Shown here in pieces: positions 1 to 7,962 of a stretch of DNA of 64,000 nucleotides. Source of the stretch: Pseudomonas yamanorum. Lineage in GTDB: Bacteria; Pseudomonadota; Gammaproteobacteria; Pseudomonadales; Pseudomonadaceae. Location of the stretch: contig NZ_LT629793.1 of assembly GCF_900105735.1 (NCBI RefSeq), positions 6,696,001 through 6,760,000 of the forward strand, in the 5' to 3' direction. A model generated the notes under the pieces. It did not search any database, was not told the origin of the DNA, and was given only the letters and a program-made list of their open reading frames with translations. Made by a program: the position numbers and the translations under genes. Within the stretch, counting starts at the first letter, position 1. Every line of letters starts with the position of its first letter.

Positions 1-1
1 G

Positions 2-94
2 GCTGCGATTGGGCTGAGCCCCGAGGATGTGATGGTGGTGATTACGACGACGGCGGCGGATGAGTGGTCGTTTGCAGGTGGCAGAGGGAACTGA
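2..94 (+). CDS. Tautomerase family protein, C-terminal fragment
   Basis: The window opens inside a rightward gene. The last 30 codons read AAIGLSPEDVMVVIT... and end ...DEWSFAGGRGN. The pattern 'ED(V/I)xVxxxxxxxEWSFG' near the C terminus is typical of the 4-oxalocrotonate tautomerase-like superfamily, small enzymes with a catalytic N-terminal proline that here lies outside the window. The stop codon abuts the stop of the convergent neighbour, with no intergenic space. The family call rests on about 30 residues, so it is tentative. Confidence 0.5.
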   Translation, partial: AAIGLSPEDVMVVITTTAADEWSFAGGRGN

Positions 95-484
95 TCAACT
101 TTCGCGAAACAAGTCATGAGCATCCAGCAACCGATACGCAATCTCCGGCCGTTTCTCCATGCCCTTGCGAATCGCTGCCGGAATCGACTGCCGGGTCTTG
201 CGACACAACCCCGGCAAGTCATCGATAACGATCTGAATCCCGCGCATCGTCTTCACTTCCGTATGGCCCGGCGCGACATGCACGCGAATCCCCAGTTGCT
301 GGTGCATCAGCTGTTGCATGCGCTCCAGGTCGGGCAGGCTTTGCAGGTTTTCGAGGCGTTCGAGCAGGCGTTTTTCTTCCTGGCGCGTCAGGTGCAGGAT
401 GCGCGGATCGGCGCCGGGAACGTCGAGCAGTTGCTCACGATTGCAGTCGCAGACGCCGGGTGGGCAGGGTTGGCGAATCGTCAT
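95..484 (-). CDS. Conserved hypothetical protein with N-terminal Cys cluster
   Basis: A 129-residue soluble protein that I cannot assign a function. The N terminus has a compact cysteine cluster (CPPGVCDC, residues 7-14), followed by a charged helical stretch (about 28-66) rich in Arg, Glu and Leu, then a basic C-terminal half. The cluster could bind metal, but that is only a guess. A good ribosome site (GGGAGG) precedes the ATG. It lies 32 nt downstream of aroA on the same strand and is probably co-transcribed with it. Codon use matches the neighbours, so I consider it a real gene. Confidence 0.75.
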   Translation of the reverse strand: MTIRQPCPPGVCDCNREQLLDVPGADPRILHLTRQEEKRLLERLENLQSLPDLERMQQLMHQQLGIRVHVAPGHTEVKTMRGIQIVIDDLPGLCRKTRQSIPAAIRKGMEKRPEIAYRLLDAHDLFRES

Positions 485-516
485 GCAGTCTCCCTCCCGT
501 TACCGGCGCCGGCGGC

Positions 517-1794
517 TTAATACGTCAGATGGACCCCAAGGCTTTCCAGCTCTTTCCAGTACTCAGGATAGGTCTTGCCGACGCAGTCCGGGTCCTGAAT
601 CCTGATCCCCGAGACCTTCAAGCCCGCCAAGGCAAAGCACATGGCGATGCGGTGGTCGGCGTGGGTGTCGATCAGCGCGTTGCACGTGGTGCCCGCCAGG
701 GCCGGATCGCTGGCCACCAGCAAGTCATCACCTTCAATGGTCGCCAGGCCCGGACGGATTTCATTCAGGCCGTCATGCAGTGCCTGCACCCGATCACATT
801 CCTTGACCCGCAGGTTGGCCAGTTCCGTGAAACGTACCGGCGTGTTGTTGAACGCGGCCAGTACGGCGAGGGTGGGGATTGCGTCCTGCATCTGCGAGCC
901 GATGACTACCGGCTGCATCTGCGGGAACTGTGCGATCACTGCCTGGGCCTTGGCATCGGGCTGGGTGAAATCCTGCGGGGCGACACCGAGGTCGATGCGG
1001 CCGCCGGTCAACACTTCGGCAGCCCACAAGTAGGTGGCGGCGGAAGCGTCAGGTTCGATCAGGTAATCGTGGGCGGTGTAGCCGGTCGGGGCCACGCGCC
1101 AGGTGCTTTCATCAACGATGTCCACCTGGGCACCGAAGGCGCGCATGCAGTCCAGAGTCAGGTCGACGTAGCCACGGGCGCCAATGTCCTTGCCGGTCAG
1201 GGCCACTTCAATGGGGGCTTCGCCGCACGCCGCCAGCATCAACAGTGCTGATACATACTGGCTCGACAGGCCGCCGTCGATCTCGAAACGCTTGGCTTGC
1301 ACGCGGCCAGTGCCATGGACGGTCACGGGTGGGCAACCGGTAGGGCTATCGACCTGGATGCCATTCTGGCCGAGGGTCGCCAGCAGCGGGCCGATCGGGC
1401 GTTTTTGCATGTAGGCGTCGCCGTCCAGCACCACGGTGCCTTGCACGGTGGCCACGGCGGCGGTGAGAAAGCGCATCGCGGTGCCGGCGTTGCCGAGGAA
1501 CAGCGGTTGCGCCGGCAATTGCAGCTTGCCAACGCTGGTGACGACGAACGTGGTGTCGTCCGGTTCATCGATCACCACGCCCATCTGCCGCAGGGCCACC
1601 GACATGTGGCGGGTGTCATCGCTTTTCAGCGCGCCGCTCAAACGGCTGGTGCCCTTGGCCAGGGCCGCCAGCAGCAGGGCACGGTTGGTAATGGATTTGG
1701 AGCCGGGGGGCGCTACCTTGCCGTTCAGTGGAAAGTTGGGCGGTGTAACGGTCACGGTTTTCTGCGAACTCAAGGTACAAGGCTCCTGCTTCAA
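517..1794 (-). CDS. aroA: 3-phosphoshikimate 1-carboxyvinyltransferase (EPSP synthase), stand-alone copy
   Basis: Transfers enolpyruvate from PEP to shikimate-3-phosphate in the shikimate pathway; cytoplasmic, 425 residues, normal family length. Visible motifs: the substrate loop GSKSITNRALLLAALA (about 31-46), LFLGNAGTAMRFL (98-110), and C-terminal KECDR and DHRIAM. Gly104 matches E. coli Gly96 in the PEP/glyphosate site, but Phe109 stands where E. coli and plant enzymes have Pro101/Pro106. Many Pseudomonas carry the essential EPSPS domain fused to TyrA, so this is probably a second, stand-alone enzyme. It follows the SnoaL-like gene (63 nt gap) and precedes the 129-residue protein, likely in one leftward transcript. 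Confidence 0.93.
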   Translation of the reverse strand: MKQEPCTLSSQKTVTVTPPNFPLNGKVAPPGSKSITNRALLLAALAKGTSRLSGALKSDDTRHMSVALRQMGVVIDEPDDTTFVVTSVGKLQLPAQPLFLGNAGTAMRFLTAAVATVQGTVVLDGDAYMQKRPIGPLLATLGQNGIQVDSPTGCPPVTVHGTGRVQAKRFEIDGGLSSQYVSALLMLAACGEAPIEVALTGKDIGARGYVDLTLDCMRAFGAQVDIVDESTWRVAPTGYTAHDYLIEPDASAATYLWAAEVLTGGRIDLGVAPQDFTQPDAKAQAVIAQFPQMQPVVIGSQMQDAIPTLAVLAAFNNTPVRFTELANLRVKECDRVQALHDGLNEIRPGLATIEGDDLLVASDPALAGTTCNALIDTHADHRIAMCFALAGLKVSGIRIQDPDCVGKTYPEYWKELESLGVHLTY

Positions 1795-1857
1795 GGCGGG
1801 TGGCGTTTGGCGGACACGAATAATCGGCCAAACACGCCACCCTTGTCGAGCATGGAT

Positions 1858-2316
1858 CTACGCCTCAAGCCCCGCCACCGGCTTCCAGCCTGCCAGCGGC
1901 GTCAGAAAGTGCAGCTCAAAGCGCCGCTCGCTGAACGCCCAGCGCCCTTGCCGGCGTTCGAACCGGTCGTGATAAAGACCGCTGATCTGCACCTGCCCCA
2001 GTTCGTTATGGGTGCACAGGCAATCCACCGCAACCCTCGCGCTGGCGGTGTCGCCGCTGATGTCGATCAGCGGGTTGGCCATCCAGTGATGCATATGCGG
2101 CATGGCTGCCCAGTTGAGGTGGGCTGAAGCGATGATCGCTGCAACGCCGTCATGGCAGCCAAACGCGGCACCGAGGTCCAGCCGTGCGTCGTCGTGCCAG
2201 ATGCTGCGCAGCAGCGTTTCGTCGCGGTCGTCGAAGGCGTGGGCGTACTCACTGATCAGGCGCTCCAGAGCGAAGCGGGTTTCCAGCTGTTCTACGCGGG
2301 TGATGAGGTCGGTCAT
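1858..2316 (-). CDS. SnoaL-like / NTF2-fold nuclear transport factor 2 family protein
   Basis: A 152-residue protein of the SnoaL_4 type. It has an N-terminal helix (RFALERLISEYAHAFDDRD), a short 'LRSIWHDDARLDLGAAFG' segment, then alternating strands ending in a W-rich sheet (GRWAFSERRFELHF). This cone-shaped fold is used by small hydratases, dehydrases, cyclases and ring-hydroxylating dioxygenase beta-like subunits. The central His-His pair (HMHHWM) is where the family often has catalytic or ligand residues. It starts 11 nt after the SDR gene, so both probably act on the same small molecule. The substrate is unknown. Confidence 0.8.
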   Translation of the reverse strand: MTDLITRVEQLETRFALERLISEYAHAFDDRDETLLRSIWHDDARLDLGAAFGCHDGVAAIIASAHLNWAAMPHMHHWMANPLIDISGDTASARVAVDCLCTHNELGQVQISGLYHDRFERRQGRWAFSERRFELHFLTPLAGWKPVAGLEA

Positions 2317-2327
2317 GACAGAGGCCT

Positions 2328-3158
2328 TTATTGAGGGAAATCGGTGGAGGTGGACAGCGAGCGCCAGCGTTCAAGATCGGCGCGAACCTGGTCCAGCTTG
2401 GCTTCGACGACACTGAGCGCATCGCTGCCAGCGACGAAGCGCAAGGGCGGTGCTGCCAGAGCCGCCAATTGCACAACCGCCAGGCCTAGCCGATCCGGGT
2501 CGCCGATTTGCCGGTGATTACGAGCCTCGAAGACCGCCAGCGTGCGGGCGCGAAATTCGGCGTAATCCTCAAGTCCCCGGGTGCCAAGCTTGAGCATCCG
2601 GCTGTCGAGAAAGTCAGTACGAAACGCCCCGGGCTCCAGCAGCGTCAGGCGGATGCCGAACTCGGCGACTTCCTCGGCGAGGGCTTCGGAGAACCCTTCA
2701 ATCGCAAACTTCGACGCCGAATACATCGAGGCCCCACGCACGCCCTTGAAGCCGCCATTGGACGACATCATCACCAGGTGGCCGCTGCGCTGGCGGCGCA
2801 TCACCGGCAGCACCGCGCGGGTGACATTGAAGGTGCCGAACACGTTGGTGGCGAACTGGCGCTCGATGGCCTCGGGTTCGACTTCCTCGAAAGGCCCGAA
2901 CTGTCCGTAGCCGGCGTTATTGACCAGCACATCGATGCGTCCGAATCGTGCGATGGCGGCGGCCACCACCGTTTGGGCCTGTTGCTCATCGCGGATGTCC
3001 AGCGCGGCGGTCATCACCTGGTCGCTGCTGTAGGACTGGTCCAGACGGGCCACGTCAAGGTCGGTGGCTACCACCTGGTCGCCGTTAACCAGCGCCGCGC
3101 GGGCGATGCCGGCACCCAGGCCGCCAGCGCTGCCGGTAATCATCCAGACGCGGCTCAT
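2328..3158 (-). CDS. Short-chain dehydrogenase/reductase (SDR)
   Basis: A 276-residue classical SDR. The N-terminal Rossmann motif is TGSAGGLG (TGxxxGxG), NNAG follows in NVLVNNAGYGQFG-like context, and the catalytic Tyr-Lys pair is YSASK with the Ser upstream in MMSSNGG. The enzyme should oxidise or reduce an alcohol/carbonyl with NAD(P). The start at 3158 is chosen because the protein then begins MSRVWMITG, and its ATG overlaps the stop of the upstream epimerase gene (ATGA), implying translational coupling. The SnoaL-like gene follows after 11 nt. Specificity cannot be read from the sequence. Confidence 0.88.
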   Translation of the reverse strand: MSRVWMITGSAGGLGAGIARAALVNGDQVVATDLDVARLDQSYSSDQVMTAALDIRDEQQAQTVVAAAIARFGRIDVLVNNAGYGQFGPFEEVEPEAIERQFATNVFGTFNVTRAVLPVMRRQRSGHLVMMSSNGGFKGVRGASMYSASKFAIEGFSEALAEEVAEFGIRLTLLEPGAFRTDFLDSRMLKLGTRGLEDYAEFRARTLAVFEARNHRQIGDPDRLGLAVVQLAALAAPPLRFVAGSDALSVVEAKLDQVRADLERWRSLSTSTDFPQ

Positions 3159-4054
3159 AGCGGCATCTCGCTGCCGATCCAGTCGAGTATCGAAGCGTGA
3201 CGCGGCGCCCAACCCAGCTCGGCGCGAGCACGCTTGGCCTTGACCCGGCTATTGGTGCCGAAGGTGTAATGCACGTGCATCGCGTCCCAATGTTGCTCGG
3301 CTTCTTCCGCCGGCCATGACTGCACCGCGCCCAGGTTCATGCGCTTGGCCAGCGCGGCGGCCATATCGATAAACGATGCTTCACCGTTCTCCAGAAAATA
3401 GAACGCGCCAGCCGGGGCTTTTTCCACGGCCAGCAGGAACAATTGCGCAACGTCATCAATGTGCACGTTGGACCAGCGATTAACCCCACGCCCAACAATA
3501 CGCATCACTCCGGTTTCCCGGGCGCGGGCCATCAGGAATGGCAGCTGGAAGCTGTGATTGGTCAGGCCATGGCCTACGCCATAGATATTGCTCGGACAGA
3601 TCACCACGCTGCGGATGCCCAGGTCGGCGGCAGCCATCATGCGCAGGTCGATGTCGTAACGGGCTTGCTTGGGGGCCTCGATGATGAACGGAGTGTCTTC
3701 GTCGAAGATGTGTTCGGACAGCGTATTACCCAACGCATCATCGCCGATGATGCTGGAGCCGCTGGTGTGGATCAGCAGTTTGCCGGAGCCCCGCAGCGCC
3801 TCGATAAACGCGTCGACGGCGCCGGCGTGGTCGCTGTTGGCGGCATCGATCACGGCATCGGCTTGGCGAGCTTCGTCGATCAGTAATTGGCGATCATCCA
3901 GGCTGCCAATCACTGGAGTGATGCCCTGGGCTTGCAGGCGTGCGGCTTTCTGCGGGTCCCGCAGCAGGCCGCGCACGCTGTGCCCTTGGGCAATCAAGTG
4001 ATGGGCGACGCTGCCGCCGACGAAACCATTGGCACCGGTAAGGAAAATCTTCAT
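3155..4054 (-). CDS. NAD(P)-dependent epimerase/dehydratase family protein
   Basis: A 299-residue extended-SDR protein. The N terminus has the dinucleotide-binding signature TGANGFVGG, and the later YDIDLR/YGVGHGLTNH region resembles the extended-SDR active-site area (CPSNIYGVG). It could act as a nucleotide-sugar epimerase or a dihydroflavonol-reductase-like enzyme; the missing classical YxxxK spacing makes the exact class uncertain. It is first in the leftward run that continues into SDR, SnoaL-like and aroA, and is divergent from the LysR gene at 4169, its most likely regulator. Confidence 0.83.
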   Translation of the reverse strand: MKIFLTGANGFVGGSVAHHLIAQGHSVRGLLRDPQKAARLQAQGITPVIGSLDDRQLLIDEARQADAVIDAANSDHAGAVDAFIEALRGSGKLLIHTSGSSIIGDDALGNTLSEHIFDEDTPFIIEAPKQARYDIDLRMMAAADLGIRSVVICPSNIYGVGHGLTNHSFQLPFLMARARETGVMRIVGRGVNRWSNVHIDDVAQLFLLAVEKAPAGAFYFLENGEASFIDMAAALAKRMNLGAVQSWPAEEAEQHWDAMHVHYTFGTNSRVKAKRARAELGWAPRHASILDWIGSEMPL

Positions 4055-4168
4055 GGGTAAAAGCCTGTGGCTGGGGAACGAGCCACCACCATAGGCGTGA
4101 ACAATTAGCGGAAAAACAGGCCTCAGCTCTGTTTAGAATGGACTCCAGAGTCCTTAATGGGGGAGCGT

Positions 4169-5068
4169 ATGGAAAGCCTGAATGCCATCGGCGTGTTTGT
4201 CGCGGCGGCTGAAGCCCGCAGTTTTGTCGGCGCGGGCAGGGCGCTGGGCATCTCGGCGTCGGCGGTGAGCAAGAGCATTGCCCGGCTGGAGGCAAAGTTT
4301 GGTGTGCGGCTGTTCCATCGCAGCACCCGCAGCATCACCCTCACGGCCCAGGGCACGCAGTTTGTCGAGCGCTGCCGGCGGGTGTTGGCGGAGCTGGAAG
4401 TGGCGGGTGAAGAGCTGTCGCAAACCCTTGCCGCGCCCCAGGGACCGCTGCGGGTTGGCCTGCCGATGATTGCCCGGCCGTTCCTGAGGATGTTCGGCGA
4501 GTTCCAGGCGTTGTACCCGCAGATCCAGCTGGACCTGGATTTCAACGACCGTCTGGCAGACGTGATTGCCGAAGGTTTCGACGCGGTCATCCGCAGCGGT
4601 GCGCCGAAGGATTCCGGGCTGTCGGCGCGTCCGCTGGGCACTTATCGAATGTTGGTCGTTGGCTCCCCGGATTATCTGGCTCGGAACGGAACGCCGCGTT
4701 GCCCGGAAGACCTGCACGCACATCGCTGCATCCATTTCCGCTTTCCCGCCTCCGGCAAACTCCAGGCCTGGCAGATGCGCCGCGACGAGCGAGCGCTGGA
4801 GCTTGAGCTGCCGCGCTCGATGATCTGCAATTCGGTGGAAGGGCGCATGGAGCTGGCGGTGCAAGGCCAAGGCCTGACTTATGCGGCCGACTTCGTGGTG
4901 CGCGAGGCGCTGGCGGCCGGGCATCTGGTGGAGGTGCTTGGGGATTACACCTGGGAGGGTGGCCAGTTCAACCTGCTCTGGCCGTCGGGGCGGCAGGTGC
5001 CGCCCAAGCTGCGGGTGTTTATCGAATTTATTGTCGCCAATATGCCGTTGGTACGTGGGACGTCTTAA
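4169..5068 (+). CDS. LysR-family transcriptional regulator
   Basis: A 299-residue LTTR. Residues about 1-60 form the winged helix-turn-helix (LNAIGVFVAAAEARSFVGAG, then SASAVSKSIARLE), followed by the linker helix and a periplasmic-binding-fold effector domain (from about residue 88). The start at 4169 is preferred over an in-frame ATG at 4157 because the GGGGGAG ribosome site (4159-4165) only fits the later codon. It is divergent from the epimerase/SDR operon, with a 114 nt shared promoter region, the usual LTTR arrangement. Its stop overlaps that of the convergent PEP-mutase-like gene by 4 bp. Confidence 0.92.
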   Translation: MESLNAIGVFVAAAEARSFVGAGRALGISASAVSKSIARLEAKFGVRLFHRSTRSITLTAQGTQFVERCRRVLAELEVAGEELSQTLAAPQGPLRVGLPMIARPFLRMFGEFQALYPQIQLDLDFNDRLADVIAEGFDAVIRSGAPKDSGLSARPLGTYRMLVVGSPDYLARNGTPRCPEDLHAHRCIHFRFPASGKLQAWQMRRDERALELELPRSMICNSVEGRMELAVQGQGLTYAADFVVREALAAGHLVEVLGDYTWEGGQFNLLWPSGRQVPPKLRVFIEFIVANMPLVRGTS

Positions 5069-5865
5069 CCCGGCATGCGGCCATTCAAGTCGCCGTAGGT
5101 GAACGCCTTCAGCTCATGGGTATCGAGCTTCCCGGTTCGCAGGAAACCTTCGGCCAGGCTGTGCATGGCGCCATACAGGAATTCGGCGATGCTCGAGCCG
5201 GCCGTGAGGCGGCGTACGCCCAAGGCTTGCAGCGTCTCGGGCGCGGGCAGGCCGGCCCAGGCCAGCACGTTGACCGGCAAGTTGGTCGCCTGGCAGAGCT
5301 GACGGATTTCGTGTTCCAGATGGATGCCGGCGGCAAACAGCCCGTCGGCGCCTGCGCCCTGGTACAACGCCGCGCGCTTGAGGAGTTCTTCAAGGCGCTG
5401 TGGCTCTGGGGCCAATCCTTTCAAATACACGTCGCTACGGGCATTGATAAACAGCTTCACGCCACAGCTGTCCGCCACACGACGGGCAACCTCAATCTTG
5501 CGCGCCAGCAGTTCAGGGGTGCCGGCACCGTCCTCGATATTGACGCCGACGGCGCCCGCGTCGATTACGGCCTTGATCACCCGGCCCACGTGCTCCGGGT
5601 CGTCGGAATAACCGGCCTCGATGTCCACGCTCAGCGGCACGTCAATCACCCGGGCGATGGATTGCACGGTGCTGACCAGCAGCGGCAGCGGCAGCTGATT
5701 GCCGTCCTTATAGCCGTGGGTCCAGGCAACGGCCGCGCTGCTGGTGGCGACGGCCTGGCTGCCCAGTTGCGCCACCAGGCGCGCACCGCCGGCATCGGCG
5801 ACGTTGGGCAGGATCAACAGTTGAGCATGGTGCAGGGCGTGGAAGGCGGTAGCGTGGGCGGTCAT
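5065..5865 (-). CDS. Isocitrate lyase / phosphoenolpyruvate mutase family protein
   Basis: A 266-residue single-domain TIM-barrel protein of the ICL/PEPM superfamily. Recognisable elements are LPNVADAGGARL at the N terminus, the metal/substrate segment SVDIEAGYSDDPE (about 77-89), GVNIEDGAG (about 107-115) and NARSDVYL. The usual catalytic KKCGH loop of isocitrate lyases is not seen, so this is likely an oxaloacetate decarboxylase/PEP-mutase/2-methylisocitrate-lyase-like enzyme of unknown substrate. It is convergent with the LysR gene and transcribed alone. Confidence 0.82.
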   Translation of the reverse strand: MTAHATAFHALHHAQLLILPNVADAGGARLVAQLGSQAVATSSAAVAWTHGYKDGNQLPLPLLVSTVQSIARVIDVPLSVDIEAGYSDDPEHVGRVIKAVIDAGAVGVNIEDGAGTPELLARKIEVARRVADSCGVKLFINARSDVYLKGLAPEPQRLEELLKRAALYQGAGADGLFAAGIHLEHEIRQLCQATNLPVNVLAWAGLPAPETLQALGVRRLTAGSSIAEFLYGAMHSLAEGFLRTGKLDTHELKAFTYGDLNGRMPG

Positions 5866-6039
5866 GGCGGGTCAGTCCTTTGGGTGGGCTTTGTTGTTGA
5901 AGGCGCCTGTCATATCAAGAATCGACCCGGCATCGCAATCGATAACACACCACTGGTCGACATTTGCCACGTTGATGTCGATTAAGCGCCTGATGGATCG
6001 ACTACAGGCACAACAACCCGTCGAGTCAGGAGAATGATC

Positions 6040-6393
6040 ATGTCTTACGTAGATGGCTGTGTGATCGCGGTGCCCACCGCAAACCGCGAACAATTCATCC
6101 GGCACGCCAAGGCCGCAGCCGTGGTGTTCAAGGAGCACGGGGCGCTGAATATTGTCGAGTGTTGGGGCGACGATGTGCCCCAAGGGCAGGTGACCTCGTT
6201 CCCCATGGCGGTCAAGCTCAAGGAAGATGAAACCGTGGTGTTTTCCTGGATCCTGTGGCCATCACGCGAGATGCGTGATGCCGGGATGAGCAAGGTGATG
6301 GAAGACCCGCGCCTGAAGGCGGACGCCAATCCGATGCCGTTTGATGGGCAGCGGATGATCTATGGCGGATTTGAGATGATCCTGAACACCTGA
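6040..6393 (+). CDS. DUF1428 family protein
   Basis: A 117-residue ferredoxin-like alpha/beta-barrel (dimeric) protein. DUF1428 members begin MxYVDGxVxxVP and carry a GALxxxECWGDDVPxG block; here MSYVDGCVIAVP and ALNIVECWGDDVPQGQ are both present, and the C terminus PFDGQRMIYGGFE is also typical. No enzymatic activity is established for the family. The start at 6040 is chosen over the ATG at 6034 because AGGAGA (6028-6033) directly abuts the earlier codon. A 10-bp hairpin (6383-6406) overlaps the stop codon. Confidence 0.9.
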   Translation: MSYVDGCVIAVPTANREQFIRHAKAAAVVFKEHGALNIVECWGDDVPQGQVTSFPMAVKLKEDETVVFSWILWPSREMRDAGMSKVMEDPRLKADANPMPFDGQRMIYGGFEMILNT

Positions 6394-6406
6394 GGCCAGG
6401 TGTTCA
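6383..6406. repeat. Inverted repeat/hairpin across the DUF1428 stop codon
   Basis: TGAACACCTG and CAGGTGTTCA form a perfect 10-bp stem with a 4-nt loop. No T-run follows on the + strand, so it is at best a weak or factor-dependent terminator or an mRNA-stabilising end structure. Confidence 0.5.
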
Positions 6407-6605
6407 CGGACGGCCGCTGTAGTCCGATCGCCTGTTGCAGGGTAGGACCGACGACAGAACCGATGCAGGACCGCTACGAAAACTCCGCAAAACAAAGACA
6501 TGACGCGATTTGTCTGACAGAACCGTCGGGTAGACAACCCGGCGGGGTGGGCTAAGTTCAAGGCGCTTCCCATGAGGGGAAGTCTTCAATCAAGGAGTGA
6601 CTGAA

Positions 6606-7235
6606 ATGAACAAACCCCAGACTCAACTCAGGCATGGTCGCGTCGTGACCCCCGCCAGCCGTGGCTCGGTGGCGGTAGAACGCGGGCTGCTGGAAAGCTG
6701 GCAAGTCAACGAAATGGAAGGCGGCAAGAACTTCCCGGCCCTCAACGCCGGCCCGTTTCCGGCACCTTACGAAACTGACGATCAGAGCGTCACGCCCCCC
6801 GCCGACGGGCACATCCTCAGCGGCGGCAAGACCGATGCCCGCGACTGCGTGAACTTCACCGACGAAGAAATGGGTAAGAAGCTCAACACCCCGTTTAACT
6901 GGCCGTTGTTGAATGTTGAAGCCGGCCAGGTATTCAAGGTGCAGTGGGCTTACACCGCCGCGCACGTGACCCGTGGCTATCGCTGGTTGATCACCAAGGA
7001 CGGTTGGGACCCCAAGCAGCGCATCAGCCGTGCTCAACTGGAGGCCAAGCCTTTCTTTGAGGATTTCTACACCCAGGTGCCGTATTACCAGCACTCGGCA
7101 GAATTGAAGGCCAAGGTCGAGCATCAAGTGACATTGCCCAAGGGCAAGAAGGGCCGGCATGTGCTGGTGTTGATGTGGATCGTAGCCAACACTGGCAATG
7201 CGTTCTACCAGGCGTTTGACGTCGATTTCAACTAG
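6606..7235 (+). CDS. Chitin-binding/AA10 LPMO-like protein without signal peptide
   Basis: A 209-residue protein of the family containing CBP21-type chitin-active copper monooxygenases. Conserved blocks: HGRVVTPASRG (10-20), PADGHILSGGK (65-75), YTAAHVTRGYRWLITKDGWD (116-135) and VANTGNAFYQAFDV (193-206). The histidine-brace partner (His120) and axial Phe200 are kept. The His that is residue 1 of mature secreted LPMOs is residue 10 here, after MNKPQTQLR, and there is no hydrophobic signal segment. Only one Cys (Cys81) is present, so no disulfides. The start fits the AAGGAG site at 6592-6597. Without removal of nine residues the copper site could not form canonically, so it may act as a binder or be exported unconventionally. 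Confidence 0.88.
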   Translation: MNKPQTQLRHGRVVTPASRGSVAVERGLLESWQVNEMEGGKNFPALNAGPFPAPYETDDQSVTPPADGHILSGGKTDARDCVNFTDEEMGKKLNTPFNWPLLNVEAGQVFKVQWAYTAAHVTRGYRWLITKDGWDPKQRISRAQLEAKPFFEDFYTQVPYYQHSAELKAKVEHQVTLPKGKKGRHVLVLMWIVANTGNAFYQAFDVDFN

Positions 7236-7268
7236 CGGCAACTGAACCTGGAGCAACAACATAAATGC

Positions 7269-7292
7269 GGCGAGGGAGCAAGCTCCCTCGCC
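7269..7292. repeat. REP-type palindrome (short form)
   Basis: GGCGAGGGAGC-AA-GCTCCCTCGCC, an 11-bp perfect stem between two convergent genes (LPMO-like and UPF0149). The same element recurs at 41358-41385. It belongs to the repetitive extragenic palindromes of fluorescent pseudomonads and may also serve as a transcript end. Confidence 0.85.
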
Positions 7293-7320
7293 ACAGGTGT
7301 TGCGTTCAGCACACGCTCAA

Positions 7321-7875
7321 TCAGCGCTGGGCCAACCAGTAGTCGTGCAACGCGCGGGCGGCCGGTTCGATAGCGGCTACCCGTTGCTGATGGGCATCAA
7401 CATCCAGGTCTGCCGGCAGTTCGAAGTTGTCCTGCTCGGCGCACCAGGAAATCTTCTCCAGTTGCCCGGCCTGTTCGGCGGGCAGCTCTGGCCAGTTGCC
7501 AATGGCGGCGCCACGGATATAGCCAAAGCACCATTCTTCCGCCAGGGTCAGTGGCTGGTCCTGGTGCTCGGTTTCTTCGAAACGCGCCTTGAAACCTTGG
7601 GCATCGGTCGCCAGTTGCGTGGCAATAGCATTCATATGGCGCACGCACAGTTCAAGAAACTGCCCGGCTTCTTCCGGGCTTTCCCAATCCGGGTTCTGCC
7701 CACCAAAGATACCGGGAAACCATTCGGCAACCTCCACCTGCGCGGGGCTTGAAACCAGTGCGGTGAAGTAGCCGTCGAGCTCGGCCAGGTTCAGCACCGA
7801 ATGGTCGTCGCCGTACTTGAGCAGGGTTTCGTCGATGAACTCGAAATCGGCGGGGGCGAGGGGTTGGTCGTGCAT
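7321..7875 (-). CDS. UPF0149 family protein (YgfB/YecA-like)
   Basis: A 184-residue helical protein of the UPF0149 family. The marker segments are AELDGYFTALVSSPAQV near the N terminus, WFPGIFGG, and EWCFGYIRGAAI in the middle. Many YecA-type members end in a zinc-binding SEC-C motif; it is absent here, so this is the short form. Biochemical role is not established for this form. Start 7875 rather than 7881, because the AAAGGA ribosome site is almost fused to the earlier ATG. The 3' end faces the LPMO-like gene across a REP palindrome. Confidence 0.85.
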   Translation of the reverse strand: MHDQPLAPADFEFIDETLLKYGDDHSVLNLAELDGYFTALVSSPAQVEVAEWFPGIFGGQNPDWESPEEAGQFLELCVRHMNAIATQLATDAQGFKARFEETEHQDQPLTLAEEWCFGYIRGAAIGNWPELPAEQAGQLEKISWCAEQDNFELPADLDVDAHQQRVAAIEPAARALHDYWLAQR

Positions 7876-7962
7876 GGGCATATCCTTTGTGCGTAGAACG
7901 CCGCTGAGGGGGCGGCTTAAAGCGCGGAGGATGGCGCGTGTCGGGGTTTTAATCCAGCTTCT

